Position numbers and translations under genes: made by a program | Shown: in pieces, positions 10,537 to 18,693 of the stretch | Layout of the letters: every line of letters begins with the position of its first letter | How positions within the stretch are numbered: the first letter of the stretch is position 1 | Source: Streptococcus pneumoniae | Lineage (GTDB): Bacteria > Bacillota > Bacilli > Lactobacillales > Streptococcaceae | NCBI GenBank assembly: GCA_040719455.1 | Contig: JBFDTN010000001.1 | Coordinates: 2,017,501 to 2,081,500 of the forward strand | DNA: 64,000 bases | Direction of reading: 5' to 3' | The notes under the pieces: model-generated | Seen by the model: the letters and a program-made list of their open reading frames with translations, nothing else | Database searches by the model: none | What the model was told of the DNA's origin: nothing

Positions 10537-11370
10537 ATGATGACGTTTAAGAAATTATTAACACTTGGTTTTGTTGGTGTGGCAGCTGTGACTTTGGCTG
10601 CTTGTGGAGGAGGGAATTCTTCTGATGGTGGCAAGGATACGAAGATCACAGTGGTAGCCTCACCAGCTCCGCACGCAGAAATCTTAGAAGCAGCAAAACC
10701 AATCTTGGAAAAAGAAGGCTATAGCTTGGACATTAACATCGTAAACGACTATGTGACACCAAATAAAATCGTTTTTGATGGAGATGCGGATGCTAACTTC
10801 TTCCAACACACCCCTTATCTTGAGAAGTTCAACAAGGAAAACAACGAAGACCTTGTGAGCGTGGGAAATGTGCACATCGAACCACTAGCTATTTACTCTA
10901 AGAAGTACAAATCCATCAAAGATTTGCCAGAGAATGCGACGGTTTATGCTTCAACCAACCCAGCAGAGGTCGGACGTTTCATTGATTTGTTTGTGAAAAA
11001 TGGCTTGATGACCTTAAAAGACGGTGTGGATCCTGTGACAGCGCAGTTGACTGACATTGCAGAAAACAAGAAAAATATCCAAATCAAGACAGAGATTGCT
11101 CCTGAGTTCTTGGTGAAAACCTATGAAAATGACGAGGGAGATGCGGTGATTATCAATTCAAACTTTGCGATTGATGCTAAACTTTCGCCAGTTAAAGATT
11201 CGATTGCGATTGAAGATGAGTCTTCACCATATGCAAACTTAATTGCGGTAAAACCAGCAGATAAGGACAAAGATAAGATTAAAGCCCTTGTCAAGGTTTT
11301 ACAAAGTGATGATATCAAGAAATTCATCGAAGATAAATACAAAGATGGCTCAGTCATTCCTGCTAAATAG
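10537..11370 (+). CDS. metQ: Methionine ABC transporter substrate-binding lipoprotein
   Basis: NlpA-family binding protein that captures methionine outside the membrane and passes it to MetNI. 277 residues with a lipoprotein signal: KKLLTLGFVGVAAVTLAAC, lipid-modified Cys23. The mature part has KITVVASPAPHAEILEAAKP, DYVTPNKIVFDGDADANFFQHTPYLE and YASTNPAEVGRFIDL, all typical of MetQ. AAAGGAGATAA precedes two consecutive ATGs (10537 and 10540); either could be used. First gene of metQ-metN-metI, with a hairpin terminator before metN that probably keeps metQ expressed above the other two. Confidence 0.93.
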   Translation: MMTFKKLLTLGFVGVAAVTLAACGGGNSSDGGKDTKITVVASPAPHAEILEAAKPILEKEGYSLDINIVNDYVTPNKIVFDGDADANFFQHTPYLEKFNKENNEDLVSVGNVHIEPLAIYSKKYKSIKDLPENATVYASTNPAEVGRFIDLFVKNGLMTLKDGVDPVTAQLTDIAENKKNIQIKTEIAPEFLVKTYENDEGDAVIINSNFAIDAKLSPVKDSIAIEDESSPYANLIAVKPADKDKDKIKALVKVLQSDDIKKFIEDKYKDGSVIPAK

Positions 11371-11387
11371 TAGGACGATGAGAAACC

Positions 11388-11440
11388 AACGAACTAGCTT
11401 GAGCTTTTTCTATCTGAGGGCTGCTAGCTAGTTCGTTTTT
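11388..11440 (+). terminator. Intra-operon terminator between metQ and metN
   Basis: AACGAACTAGC pairs with GCTAGTTCGTT, followed by TTTTT. Because metN lacks a clear promoter, this likely acts as a partial terminator setting the ratio of binding protein to transporter. Confidence 0.8.
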
Positions 11441-11467
11441 CTGGTGAAGAAGAGGAAAGGAAGAAAG

Positions 11468-12490
11468 ATGATTCGGATTGAAGATGTATCAAAGGTCTAT
11501 GAGACCAAGCAAGGACGAGTAACAGCGGTCAACCATGTGTCACTTGCGATTGAAAAGGGAGATATTTTTGGGATTATTGGGTTTTCAGGAGCAGGGAAAA
11601 GTACCTTGGTACGTTTGCTCAATGGTTTAGAGAGTGTGTCGTCTGGGAAGATTTTTCTAGGTGGCAAGGATATTACCAGCCTTAAAAAGAAAGAATTACT
11701 AGAAACTCGCAAGAAAATTTCCATGATTTTCCAGCATTTCAATCTCCTATGGTCACGGACAGTGGAAGAAAATATTGCCTTTCCGCTAGAAGTGGCAGGA
11801 GTGCCAAAGGAGGAGCGCCAACAACGTGTTAAGGAATTGATTGGTTTAGTGGGCTTAGAGGGGCGTGAAAAATCCTATCCTGCTCAACTTTCTGGTGGAC
11901 AAAAGCAGCGGGTCGGTATTGCGCGTGCTCTTGCTAATCAGCCGGAAGTCTTGCTCTGTGATGAGGCGACAAGTGCGCTAGATCCAAAAACGACCAAGGA
12001 TATTTTAAATCTGCTGGTGGATATTAACAAGAAATTGGGCTTGACCATTGTTATGATTACCCATGAGATGCATGTGGTGAGCCAGATTTGCCACAAGGTT
12101 GCGGTGATGGAAAATGGGCAAGTCGTAGAAGAAGGCAAGGTAATTGATGTCTTTAAACATCCGCAAAAAGCCATCACTCAGCAGTTTGTCGGTGAAGAGC
12201 GTTCTGAAGAAGATTTGACGCAGGTCTTTGCTCACTTAGAAGGGGCGTTGAATGTGGGTGCAGTAGCACGAATTCAGTATTTGGGTGAGAGCGCAGGAAC
12301 GGGTGCCCTGGCAGAAGTGATCCGTCAGTTGGATGTATCAATTTCGATTTTACAAGGGAAGGTCAATATCACGCAGGAAGGACCGATTGGAAGCTTGATT
12401 GTAGTGATTGAAGATGTAAGCAAGGTAGGAGCTGTCATTGAGCAACTCAGCCAGAAAGGAATGAAAGTGGAGGTATTGGAGCATGTATAA
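11468..12490 (+). CDS. metN: Methionine ABC transporter ATP-binding protein
   Basis: ATPase of the methionine importer, at the inner face of the membrane. ATG 11468 is preferred (AGGAAAGGAAGAAAG upstream) over an in-frame GTG 8 codons earlier; it gives 340 residues and the typical opening MIRIEDVSKVYE. Walker A GFSGAGKST (38-46), signature LSGGQKQRVGIARAL, Walker B VLLCDEATSALDP and the switch His in VMITHEMHV are all present. The C-terminal 75 residues are the ACT-like NIL domain (IQYLGESAGTGALAEVIRQL), which in this family binds methionine and inhibits transport. Overlaps metI by 8 bases. Confidence 0.95.
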   Translation: MIRIEDVSKVYETKQGRVTAVNHVSLAIEKGDIFGIIGFSGAGKSTLVRLLNGLESVSSGKIFLGGKDITSLKKKELLETRKKISMIFQHFNLLWSRTVEENIAFPLEVAGVPKEERQQRVKELIGLVGLEGREKSYPAQLSGGQKQRVGIARALANQPEVLLCDEATSALDPKTTKDILNLLVDINKKLGLTIVMITHEMHVVSQICHKVAVMENGQVVEEGKVIDVFKHPQKAITQQFVGEERSEEDLTQVFAHLEGALNVGAVARIQYLGESAGTGALAEVIRQLDVSISILQGKVNITQEGPIGSLIVVIEDVSKVGAVIEQLSQKGMKVEVLEHV

Positions 12491-13190
12491 AGCAGTTCAA
12501 ATAGGCTTTTTTGAGCTTTTAGAGGATATGTTGAGCTTTCAGAATGTCGAATGGGGTGAGGTCTTAAAGGCAACTCAAGAAACCCTTTATATGACCTTGA
12601 TTTCAACGGCTTATGTGTTTGTGATTGGCTTGATTTTAGGCTTATTCTTGTATTTGACAGGACCTGGGAAAATGCTCCAAAACAAGGTGGCAAATGTCAT
12701 TTTAGCAGGGCTTATCAATATCTTCCGCTCCGTTCCTTTCATCATTCTCTTGGCGCTTTTGATGCCTTTTACCAAGGTTTTGATGGGGACAATTTTGGGA
12801 CCTCGTGGAGCTTTGCCTACCTTGGTGATTAGTGCAGCGCCCTTTTACGCTCGTTTGGTGTCCATTGCCCTAAATGAAATTCCATCTGGGGTGATTGAAG
12901 CGGCAGAATCCATGGGAGCAAATACCTGTCAGATTATTTTTAAGGTCTTGATTCCTGAGTCTTCACCTGCCCTTGTGTCAGGAATTACCGTGACAGCCAT
13001 TGCCTTGGTCGGCTCAACTGCTGTTGCTGGAGTTATCGGTGCTGGAGGGCTAGGAAATCTGGCTTATCTCATCGGATTTACACGCAATAAGCAGGATATT
13101 GTCTTGGTATCAACTATTGCTATTTTGATTTTGGTCTTTATCTTGCAATTTATCGGAGATTTTGTGACCAAGAAATTGGACAAACGTTAA
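12483..13190 (+). CDS. metI: Methionine ABC transporter permease
   Basis: Membrane channel subunit of MetNI. 235 residues with about five to six transmembrane helices. The coupling-loop EAA motif is clear: GVIEAAESMGANTCQIIFKVLIPES. It also has the conserved NIFRSVPFIILLALLMPF and LVGSTAVAGVIGAGGLGNLAY blocks. It starts inside the end of metN (8-base overlap), indicating translational coupling. The first 20 residues are variable, and a second start at Met17 (MLSFQNVEW) cannot be excluded. Followed by a terminator. Confidence 0.93.
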   Translation: MYKAVQIGFFELLEDMLSFQNVEWGEVLKATQETLYMTLISTAYVFVIGLILGLFLYLTGPGKMLQNKVANVILAGLINIFRSVPFIILLALLMPFTKVLMGTILGPRGALPTLVISAAPFYARLVSIALNEIPSGVIEAAESMGANTCQIIFKVLIPESSPALVSGITVTAIALVGSTAVAGVIGAGGLGNLAYLIGFTRNKQDIVLVSTIAILILVFILQFIGDFVTKKLDKR

Positions 13191-13197
13191 TATCATA

Positions 13198-13250
13198 AAG
13201 AGTGAGATTCAATCGTAGTTGGAAATTGCGATTGGTCTTGCTCTTTTTTC
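13198..13250 (+). terminator. Terminator of metQNI
   Basis: AGAGTGAGATTCAATCG pairs imperfectly with CGATTGGTCTTGCTCT, followed by TTTTTT. Confidence 0.75.
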
Positions 13251-13361
13251 TAAATAAGATAAGGGATTATCTAAATTTTGAATAATATGGGATAGAATTA
13301 TAAAAAATGTCTGTCTTTTTGAATAAATTCGTATCTTTTTTCTTTGTTTTTTAAAAAATGG

Positions 13362-13390
13362 TTGAGTTTTTCTGATTCTCTTGTTATAAT
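13362..13390 (+). promoter_or_regulatory. mtaD promoter
   Basis: TTGAGT (13362-13367), 17 bases, TATAAT (13385-13390), 41 bases before the ATG. Confidence 0.75.
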
Positions 13391-13431
13391 AGCAAAAATC
13401 AAAAACCAGCAGTGGGGAAAAAGGAGGAGCA

Positions 13432-14718
13432 ATGAAAGCGTTTAAACATGTAACCTTAGTGACCTGTGATGAGGAGTTTCAGATTTTTAAAGACGGACTT
13501 TTGGTCATTGATGGCGCAAAAATTGCCTATGTGGGACCTAGCAATCAGGCGATGTTGGATCAGTGTGAAGAGATTGTAGATGGTGAGGGCAGCTGGATTT
13601 TACCAGGTTTGGTTAATTGCCATACTCATAGTCCTATGACGGTTTTGCGAGGGATTCGTGATGATAGCAATTTGCATGAGTGGCTAGAAGACTATATTTG
13701 GCCTGCTGAGAGTCAGTTCACACCTGAGGTGACGACGCAGGCGGTCAAGATGGCTTTGGCTGAAATGCTACGCTCAGGTACGACGACTTTCAATGACATG
13801 TACAATCCTCAAGGGGTGGATATTCGTGCTATTTATCAAGCAGTGAAAGCATCTGGCATGCGTTGCTATTTTTCTCCGACCTTGTTTAGTAAAGATGGTG
13901 AATCAACAGAAGAGACGATTGCGCAGACACGGCAGACAATTGAGGAGATTTTGTCGTATCAAGATGAACGTTTTCGTGTCATGGTGGCACCGCACTCTCC
14001 CTATACATGTAGTACAGACTTGCTCGTAGAAAGCCGTGCTTTAGCGAAAGAATTGAACTTGCCCCTACACATTCATGTGGCAGAGACGGAGCGAGAAAGT
14101 CAGATGATCTTGGAGCGCTATGGCAAGCGTCCTCTTGCTTACTTGGAGGAATTGGGCTATTTGGATTGGCAAGCTGTCTTTGCCCACGGTGTGGAGTTAA
14201 ATGAAGCAGAAATCGCTCGCTTAGGTCAATCACAGGTCGGCATTGCCCACAACCCTATCAGTAATCTCAAGCTAGCATCAGGCATTGCTCCGATTACAGA
14301 TCTGCAAAAGCAAGGCGTGACAGTCGGTATTGCGACAGACTCGGTAGCTTCTAACAATAACTTAGATTTATTTGAAGAGGGGCGCACAGCAGCACTCCTT
14401 CAAAAAATGCGGACTGGAGATGCGAGTCAATTTCCGATTGAGACAGCTTTAAAAGCAATGACAATCGAAGGGGCTAAGCTTTTAGGGATGGAGCAGGAGA
14501 TTGGGAGCCTTGAGGTTGGAAAACAGGCGGACTTTCTCATGATTCAGCCAAAGGGCAAGATTCATCTCTATCCAAGAGAACATATGCTTTCGCACTTAGT
14601 CTATGCAGCTAAAGGGCAGGATGTGGATCAGGTCTATATCGCAGGTCAGCAGGTCGTACGTGACGGCGAAGTTTTGACGGTTTATATGCGGGAAATCTTT
14701 GACAATCCTCTTTTATAG
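13432..14718 (+). CDS. mtaD: 5-methylthioadenosine/S-adenosylhomocysteine deaminase
   Basis: Amidohydrolase of the TrzN/AtzA/SAH-deaminase group, likely deaminating the adenosine moiety of MTA or SAH from methylation and polyamine synthesis. 428 residues. Metal ligands by motif: His64 and His66 (PGLVNCHTHSPM), His in LPLHIHVAETERE, His in VFAHGVEL region, Asp in GIATDSVASNNNLDLFEE. Good -35/-10 and AAGGAGG before ATG 13432. The stop TAG (14716-14718) lies inside the left end of a RUP-like repeat, so the extreme C-terminus may have been altered by that insertion. Placement beside metQNI supports a methionine-recycling role. A guanine- or other deaminase activity cannot be excluded. Confidence 0.8.
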   Translation: MKAFKHVTLVTCDEEFQIFKDGLLVIDGAKIAYVGPSNQAMLDQCEEIVDGEGSWILPGLVNCHTHSPMTVLRGIRDDSNLHEWLEDYIWPAESQFTPEVTTQAVKMALAEMLRSGTTTFNDMYNPQGVDIRAIYQAVKASGMRCYFSPTLFSKDGESTEETIAQTRQTIEEILSYQDERFRVMVAPHSPYTCSTDLLVESRALAKELNLPLHIHVAETERESQMILERYGKRPLAYLEELGYLDWQAVFAHGVELNEAEIARLGQSQVGIAHNPISNLKLASGIAPITDLQKQGVTVGIATDSVASNNNLDLFEEGRTAALLQKMRTGDASQFPIETALKAMTIEGAKLLGMEQEIGSLEVGKQADFLMIQPKGKIHLYPREHMLSHLVYAAKGQDVDQVYIAGQQVVRDGEVLTVYMREIFDNPLL

Positions 14719-14982
14719 TCATTTAGTTTTCATTTATTATGTCGATAACTCGTATTGTTTCCACAGTCTAGGAGACTGTTGGAGGTTGGAAATAGGGCTA
14801 GTGAAGAAACATTCGCTAGCTTCTTTTGCTAGGATGTTGATTTATCAACGTTTTACAAATCAGATAAGGCTGCGTCAAATTGTTAGAACTATAAAATGTA
14901 ACGAGATCAAGGAATTTTGTCTCAACCTATCAGCTGATCTAAGTTCTGCCTGCGTGTACGAAGTCAACACGAAACAACTATC
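14714..14982. repeat. Composite RUP-like repeat with hairpin module
   Basis: Left end TATAGTCATTTAGTTTTCATT (14714 on) and right end GAAACAACTAT (about 14971-14981) bracket about 265 bases. Inside is CCACAGTCTAGGAGACTGTTGG, then AGGTTGGAAATAGGG, then GCTAGTGAAG...CATTCGCTAGC, then GATGTTGATTTATCAAC. The order matches 24440-24540 closely, so it is a dispersed mosaic repeat. No gene is seen in this stretch. Confidence 0.65.
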
Positions 14983-15003
14983 TAACATCGTTGAATGAGT
15001 GGG

Positions 15004-15053
15004 AGTGAGAAGCAGTGGTACGTTTTAAGTTTCGATTGTGCTCGCTCTTTTTT
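15004..15053 (+). terminator. Possible terminator after the repeat
   Basis: GAGTGAGAAG...GTGCTCGCTC followed by TTTTTTG, an imperfect hairpin of the GAGTG(A/G)GA type found at several gene ends here. The interval 15054-15160 shows nothing else. Confidence 0.35.
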
Positions 15054-15161
15054 GATCGGTTTAGGCTAGATAGATCTATGAGAGAGTTTATAGGGATATG
15101 CTTAATATGAAAAGAAAATGGGGGCTTTTTATCCTTAGGTAAAATTTTTTCAAAAAGTTTT

Positions 15162-15198
15162 GGAAAACGCTTGCATTTTTTTAAAATTCTGTTATACT
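15162..15198 (+). promoter_or_regulatory. bglP promoter with overlapping cre site
   Basis: TTGCAT (15171-15176), 16 bases, TATACT (15193-15198). GGAAAACGCTTGCA (15162-15175) matches the CcpA operator TGnAAnCGnWnnCW with one mismatch and covers the -35. It predicts glucose (CcpA) repression of the beta-glucoside genes. Confidence 0.75.
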
Positions 15199-15206
15199 AA
15201 GAATGT

Positions 15207-15237
15207 GGATTGTTACTGGTCATGCAGGCAAAACCTA
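15207..15237 (+). promoter_or_regulatory. Ribonucleic antiterminator (RAT) for a BglG/LicT protein
   Basis: GGATTGTTACTGGTCATGCA followed by GGCAAAACCTA is a close match to the BglG/LicT/SacY RAT consensus (GGATTGTTACTG...GCAGGCAAAACC). It lies about nine bases downstream of the -10. Its 3' part is also the 5' arm of the next terminator, the classical arrangement for beta-glucoside-induced antitermination. Confidence 0.93.
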
Positions 15238-15308
15238 GTTAAATACGAAATATTGGGAAATAGGAGTCATCTATTTCTTACTGTTTGGTATTTACCTAGG
15301 TTTTTTTG
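15231..15308 (+). terminator. Leader terminator controlled by the RAT
   Basis: AAACCTAGTTAAATACGAAA (15231-15250) pairs with TTTGGTATTTACCTAGGTTT (15284-15303) with two mismatches, then TTTT. An inner hairpin GAAATAG/CTATTTC lies in the loop. Mutually exclusive with the RAT hairpin. Confidence 0.85.
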
Positions 15309-15379
15309 TACCCTATTTTCATATATCAGCGCTGGGATGAGCTAGGGCTTGACCAAAAGAACATAAAGGAGGAGAATCC

Positions 15380-17263
15380 ATGGCAAAATATACAGCACTT
15401 GCACAAGATATTTTAGACCACGTTGGTGGAGCAGAAAATGTCAGCGGTTTGAAACATTGTGTTACGCGCTTGCGTTTTAACTTGAAAGATGAAGGAAAAG
15501 CAGATACGGATTATTTGAAACAATTAGATGGGGTTGTGACCGTTGTTCAAGCAGGTGGTCAGTATCAAGTTGTAATCGGTAATCACGTTCCAGAAGTTTA
15601 TGCAGAAGTCTTGAAAGTCGGTAATCTTCAAGGATCTGGTACGGTGGATGCAGATGAAGAAGATGGACCAAAAGGCAATCTCTTTGAGCGATTTGTGGAT
15701 CTGGTTTCAGGTATTTTCCAACCTTTCTTGGGTCCTCTTGCAGCAGCAGGGATTATCAAAGGGATCGTAGCCATTTTAGGCGTGTCAGGGATGAGCCATG
15801 ACAATAGCGCTCTTTATGCGATTTTAGAAGCCACTGGCGATGGACTTTTCCAATTTATGCCAATGTTGATTGCCATTACCTCTGCTCGTAAGTTCAAAAT
15901 GAATGAGTTTACAGCGCTTGCGATTGCTGGTTCTCTGGTTTATCCAACCTTGCCTGCAACAGTGGCAGGATTAGCAGAGGCAAAACTTTCTCATGTTTTG
16001 GGAATTCCATTTGAATTGCCATCATCTGGTAGCTATCTACAAACAGTTATGCCAATTATCTTGGCAATCTGGGTAGCTTCTCATGTTGAGAAATTCATGA
16101 AAAAAGTCACACCTGACGTGGTGAAATTATTTGTTGTTCCATTTGCAACCTTGTTTGTGACAGTGCCTCTCACTTTCTTGGTGGTTGGACCTGTGGCAAA
16201 TCTTGCCTCAGACCTCTTGTCTAGTGTCTTTACAGCCATTATGGGCTTCAGTCCTTTGATTTACGGGCTCTTACTTGGTGCTTTATGGCAAGTCATGGTG
16301 ATGTTTGGTCTTCACTGGGCACTTGTACCGCTTGCGATCTTGCAATTCTCTCAAAATGGTTGGACAGATATTTTGCTTGCGGCAGCTCTTCCAAACTTCA
16401 CACAGACAGGTGTCTTAGCTGCGATTTACCTAAAAACGAAAGAACAAAAAGTCAAAACCCTAACCGTTCCAGCTTTCATCTCTTCTATCTTTGGAGTTAC
16501 TGAGCCGGCAATTTACGGAATCACCCTTCCAATGAAAACCCCATTTTACATTTCATGTGTGGTTTCTGGTTTGATTGGTGCAGCCTTATCCTTCTTTAAT
16601 GTTAAATCCTATGGCTTCGGAGCTCTTGGAATTTTCCAATTTCTAGCTTATGTCAGTTCAGAAGGCTTAATGCCAATGTGGATTATGATTGGCTTTAGTG
16701 TTCTTGCAGTTGTTGCTTCCTTTGCTGTTCAAATGGCACTTCCAGTGCCAACGCTTTATGCAAAAGCAGAAGTGAGTGAGTTAGTTGCATCTGCTGAGGA
16801 AAAACAAGAAGGTGCTGAGCAAGTTATTACTAGCCCATTGGCAGGGGAAGTCATCGCTCTCTCAGACACTCCAGATGCGGTATTTGCAAGTGGTGCAATG
16901 GGACCAGGGATTGCGGTTGAGCCAAGTGTTGGTGAAGTTGTAGCTCCAGCAGATGGATTTGTCCGCCTTTTATTCCCAACCAACCATGCGATTGGTTTGG
17001 CAACAGAGGATGGAACAGAAGTTCTTATCCATGTAGGGATGGATACCGTAGCTCTAAATGGTGATGGCTTTACAGCCCATGTCACTCAAGGTTCTCGTGT
17101 CCGTAAAGGTCAACTGCTTCTCACATTTGACATTGAAAAAATCAAGGAAGCTGGCTATCCAGTGACTACACCAGTCATTGTGACAAGCCCAACGACGACT
17201 ATTCAGGTTACAGACGCAACAAACGTAAATATCGGTGATTACTTGTTAACAGCTGTTAAATAG
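15380..17263 (+). CDS. bglP: Beta-glucoside PTS transporter, EIIBCA fusion
   Basis: Imports and phosphorylates aryl-beta-glucosides or cellobiose-type sugars at the expense of PEP. 627 residues. EIIB is at about 1-90 with phospho-Cys27 (LKHCVTRLRF). EIIC is at about 100-460 with ten or so hydrophobic helices and FGVTEPAIYGITLP. EIIA is at about 490-620 with phospho-His551 (EVLIHVGMDTV). GGAGGAG precedes ATG 15380. The RAT/terminator leader and cre site mean induction by substrate and repression by glucose. The product would be cleaved by the 6-phospho-beta-glucosidase at 19686. The BglG-type regulator gene is not in the window. Confidence 0.95.
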   Translation: MAKYTALAQDILDHVGGAENVSGLKHCVTRLRFNLKDEGKADTDYLKQLDGVVTVVQAGGQYQVVIGNHVPEVYAEVLKVGNLQGSGTVDADEEDGPKGNLFERFVDLVSGIFQPFLGPLAAAGIIKGIVAILGVSGMSHDNSALYAILEATGDGLFQFMPMLIAITSARKFKMNEFTALAIAGSLVYPTLPATVAGLAEAKLSHVLGIPFELPSSGSYLQTVMPIILAIWVASHVEKFMKKVTPDVVKLFVVPFATLFVTVPLTFLVVGPVANLASDLLSSVFTAIMGFSPLIYGLLLGALWQVMVMFGLHWALVPLAILQFSQNGWTDILLAAALPNFTQTGVLAAIYLKTKEQKVKTLTVPAFISSIFGVTEPAIYGITLPMKTPFYISCVVSGLIGAALSFFNVKSYGFGALGIFQFLAYVSSEGLMPMWIMIGFSVLAVVASFAVQMALPVPTLYAKAEVSELVASAEEKQEGAEQVITSPLAGEVIALSDTPDAVFASGAMGPGIAVEPSVGEVVAPADGFVRLLFPTNHAIGLATEDGTEVLIHVGMDTVALNGDGFTAHVTQGSRVRKGQLLLTFDIEKIKEAGYPVTTPVIVTSPTTTIQVTDATNVNIGDYLLTAVK

Positions 17264-17278
17264 AATTGAAAAATAAGT

Positions 17279-17306
17279 AGCGAGGAAGAATTTTCCTCGC
17301 TTTTGC
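17279..17306 (+). terminator. Terminator of bglP
   Basis: AGCGAGGA, loop AGAATTT, TCCTCGCTTTT. Confidence 0.85.
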
Positions 17307-17377
17307 TTTATTTTGAGTTGTAATGATGCTAGAAAATCAAATGGAAAATTGATATAATAATAAAAAGGAGAGTGCTT

Positions 17378-18565
17378 ATGAAGAAATCAGCATTTTTAGC
17401 AGGTTTGCTTTCTGCAGTAGGAATTGCAGCAATTTCGGTTTTATTGGTTGAATCTTTGATGGAGAGTCCTAAGAATGAGCCAGAGCAAAAAGTTGTTCAT
17501 ACCGCTCGCGTCATGGCGCATGGTGATTTATTGTACCACGATGTGGTCTATATGAGTGCCTTGAGAGAAGATGGAAAATATGATTTTTCAGAGAACTTTC
17601 AATACGTCAAGCCTTGGTTTGAACAGGCGGATTTGATGATTGGTGATTTTGAAGGCACGATTCATCCAGATTATCCCTTGGCAGGCTATCCTTTGTTTAA
17701 TGCGCCAAAGGATGTGCTGACTGCGATTAAGGATGCAGGGTATGATGTCCTTGATTTAGCCCATAATCATATCTTGGATTCTGGGCTAGAGGGTGTGAGT
17801 ACAACGGTGAATGCCTTTGATGAAGTAGGAATTGATACGGTTGGAGTGTACACGAAAGAACATCGTGATCAGGCACCGTTATTGATAAAAGAAGTTAACG
17901 GTATTAAAATTGCGATTCTAGCGTATTGCTATGGTTTTAACGGCTTAGAGGAAGGTTTAAGTAAAAAAGACTATCAAAATGTTCTCTCAAATTTAGATGA
18001 AGAACGCATGAAAGAGGAATTGAAAAGAGCTGAAAAAGAAGCAGATGTGACCGTTGTCATGCCGCAGATGGGAGTGGAGTACCAGCTAGAGCCGACAGAC
18101 GAGCAGGTAGCCTTGTATCACAAGATGATTGACTGGGGAGCAGATGTAATTTTTGGTGGACATCCTCATGTCGTTGAGCCTTCTGAGATTGTGGAAAAAG
18201 ATGGGGAGAAGAAGTTGATTATCTATTCAATGGGGAACTTTATCTCTAATCAGCGGATTGAAACCATGGACGGAGTACCAACGGCAGAATGGACAGAGCG
18301 TGGTGTCTTGATGGACGTTACTTTTGAAAAAGTTGGTCAAAAAACGAAGATTCAAACAGCAACAGCACACCCAAGCTGGGTCAGTCGGATTCCGACAGGT
18401 CGTTATTCATCTGAAGGGTATGACCTGTATCAGTACCAGACCTATATCTTAGAGGATTTGATCGAAGGTGGGAAATACCGTGAGCAGTTGGACTCAGAAA
18501 CAAAAGAGCGAGTGGACCGTGCTTATCAAGAAATGAATGAGCATGTGCATTTGAATTGGAAATAG
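17378..18565 (+). CDS. CapA-family (PGA_cap) metallophosphatase-like protein, membrane anchored
   Basis: 395 residues starting at ATG 17378 (AAAAGGAGAGTGCTT before it; an in-frame GTG two codons earlier lacks spacing). An uncleaved N-terminal anchor (about 5-27) is followed by an extracellular calcineurin-like fold of the CapA/PgsA type. Visible motifs are VMAHGDLLYHD, MIGDFEGTIHPDYP, LDLAHNHILDSG, VVMPQMGVEY and VIFGGHPHVVEP. Family members act in poly-gamma-glutamate capsule synthesis or as surface phosphatases, but no capB or capC partner is nearby, so the role is open. TATAAT at about 17352 suggests an own promoter. It sits between bglP and the bglA regulator without obvious functional link. 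Confidence 0.82.
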   Translation: MKKSAFLAGLLSAVGIAAISVLLVESLMESPKNEPEQKVVHTARVMAHGDLLYHDVVYMSALREDGKYDFSENFQYVKPWFEQADLMIGDFEGTIHPDYPLAGYPLFNAPKDVLTAIKDAGYDVLDLAHNHILDSGLEGVSTTVNAFDEVGIDTVGVYTKEHRDQAPLLIKEVNGIKIAILAYCYGFNGLEEGLSKKDYQNVLSNLDEERMKEELKRAEKEADVTVVMPQMGVEYQLEPTDEQVALYHKMIDWGADVIFGGHPHVVEPSEIVEKDGEKKLIIYSMGNFISNQRIETMDGVPTAEWTERGVLMDVTFEKVGQKTKIQTATAHPSWVSRIPTGRYSSEGYDLYQYQTYILEDLIEGGKYREQLDSETKERVDRAYQEMNEHVHLNWK

Positions 18566-18569
18566 ATAG

Positions 18570-18637
18570 CGTCATGTCGTTTTCATGTATTGCATTACTA
18601 ACTGACTGTGTCTTGTTAAATTAAAACTAAACAACGA
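18570..18637. repeat. Degenerate RUP-like remnant
   Basis: GTCATGTCGTTTTCATGTATT on the left and AAATTAAAACTAAACAACGA on the right, 68 bases. It is recognisable only by comparison with the better copies. Confidence 0.45.
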
Positions 18638-18638
18638 T

Positions 18639-18687
18639 AAAAAACAGCTTACAATAGAGCATCAGTTCAGTTGTAAGCTGTTTTTAT
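18639..18687. terminator. Bidirectional terminator between CapA gene and AraC gene
   Basis: AAAACAGCTTACAA pairs with TTGTAAGCTGTTTT, with A/T tracts on both sides; serves two convergent genes. Confidence 0.88.
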
Positions 18688-18693
18688 GATCGG

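Noticed and set aside
15207-15308. A generic intergenic terminator for the preceding gene
   Set aside because: The stem overlaps a near-perfect RAT sequence directly downstream of a promoter, so it is a regulated leader terminator of bglP.
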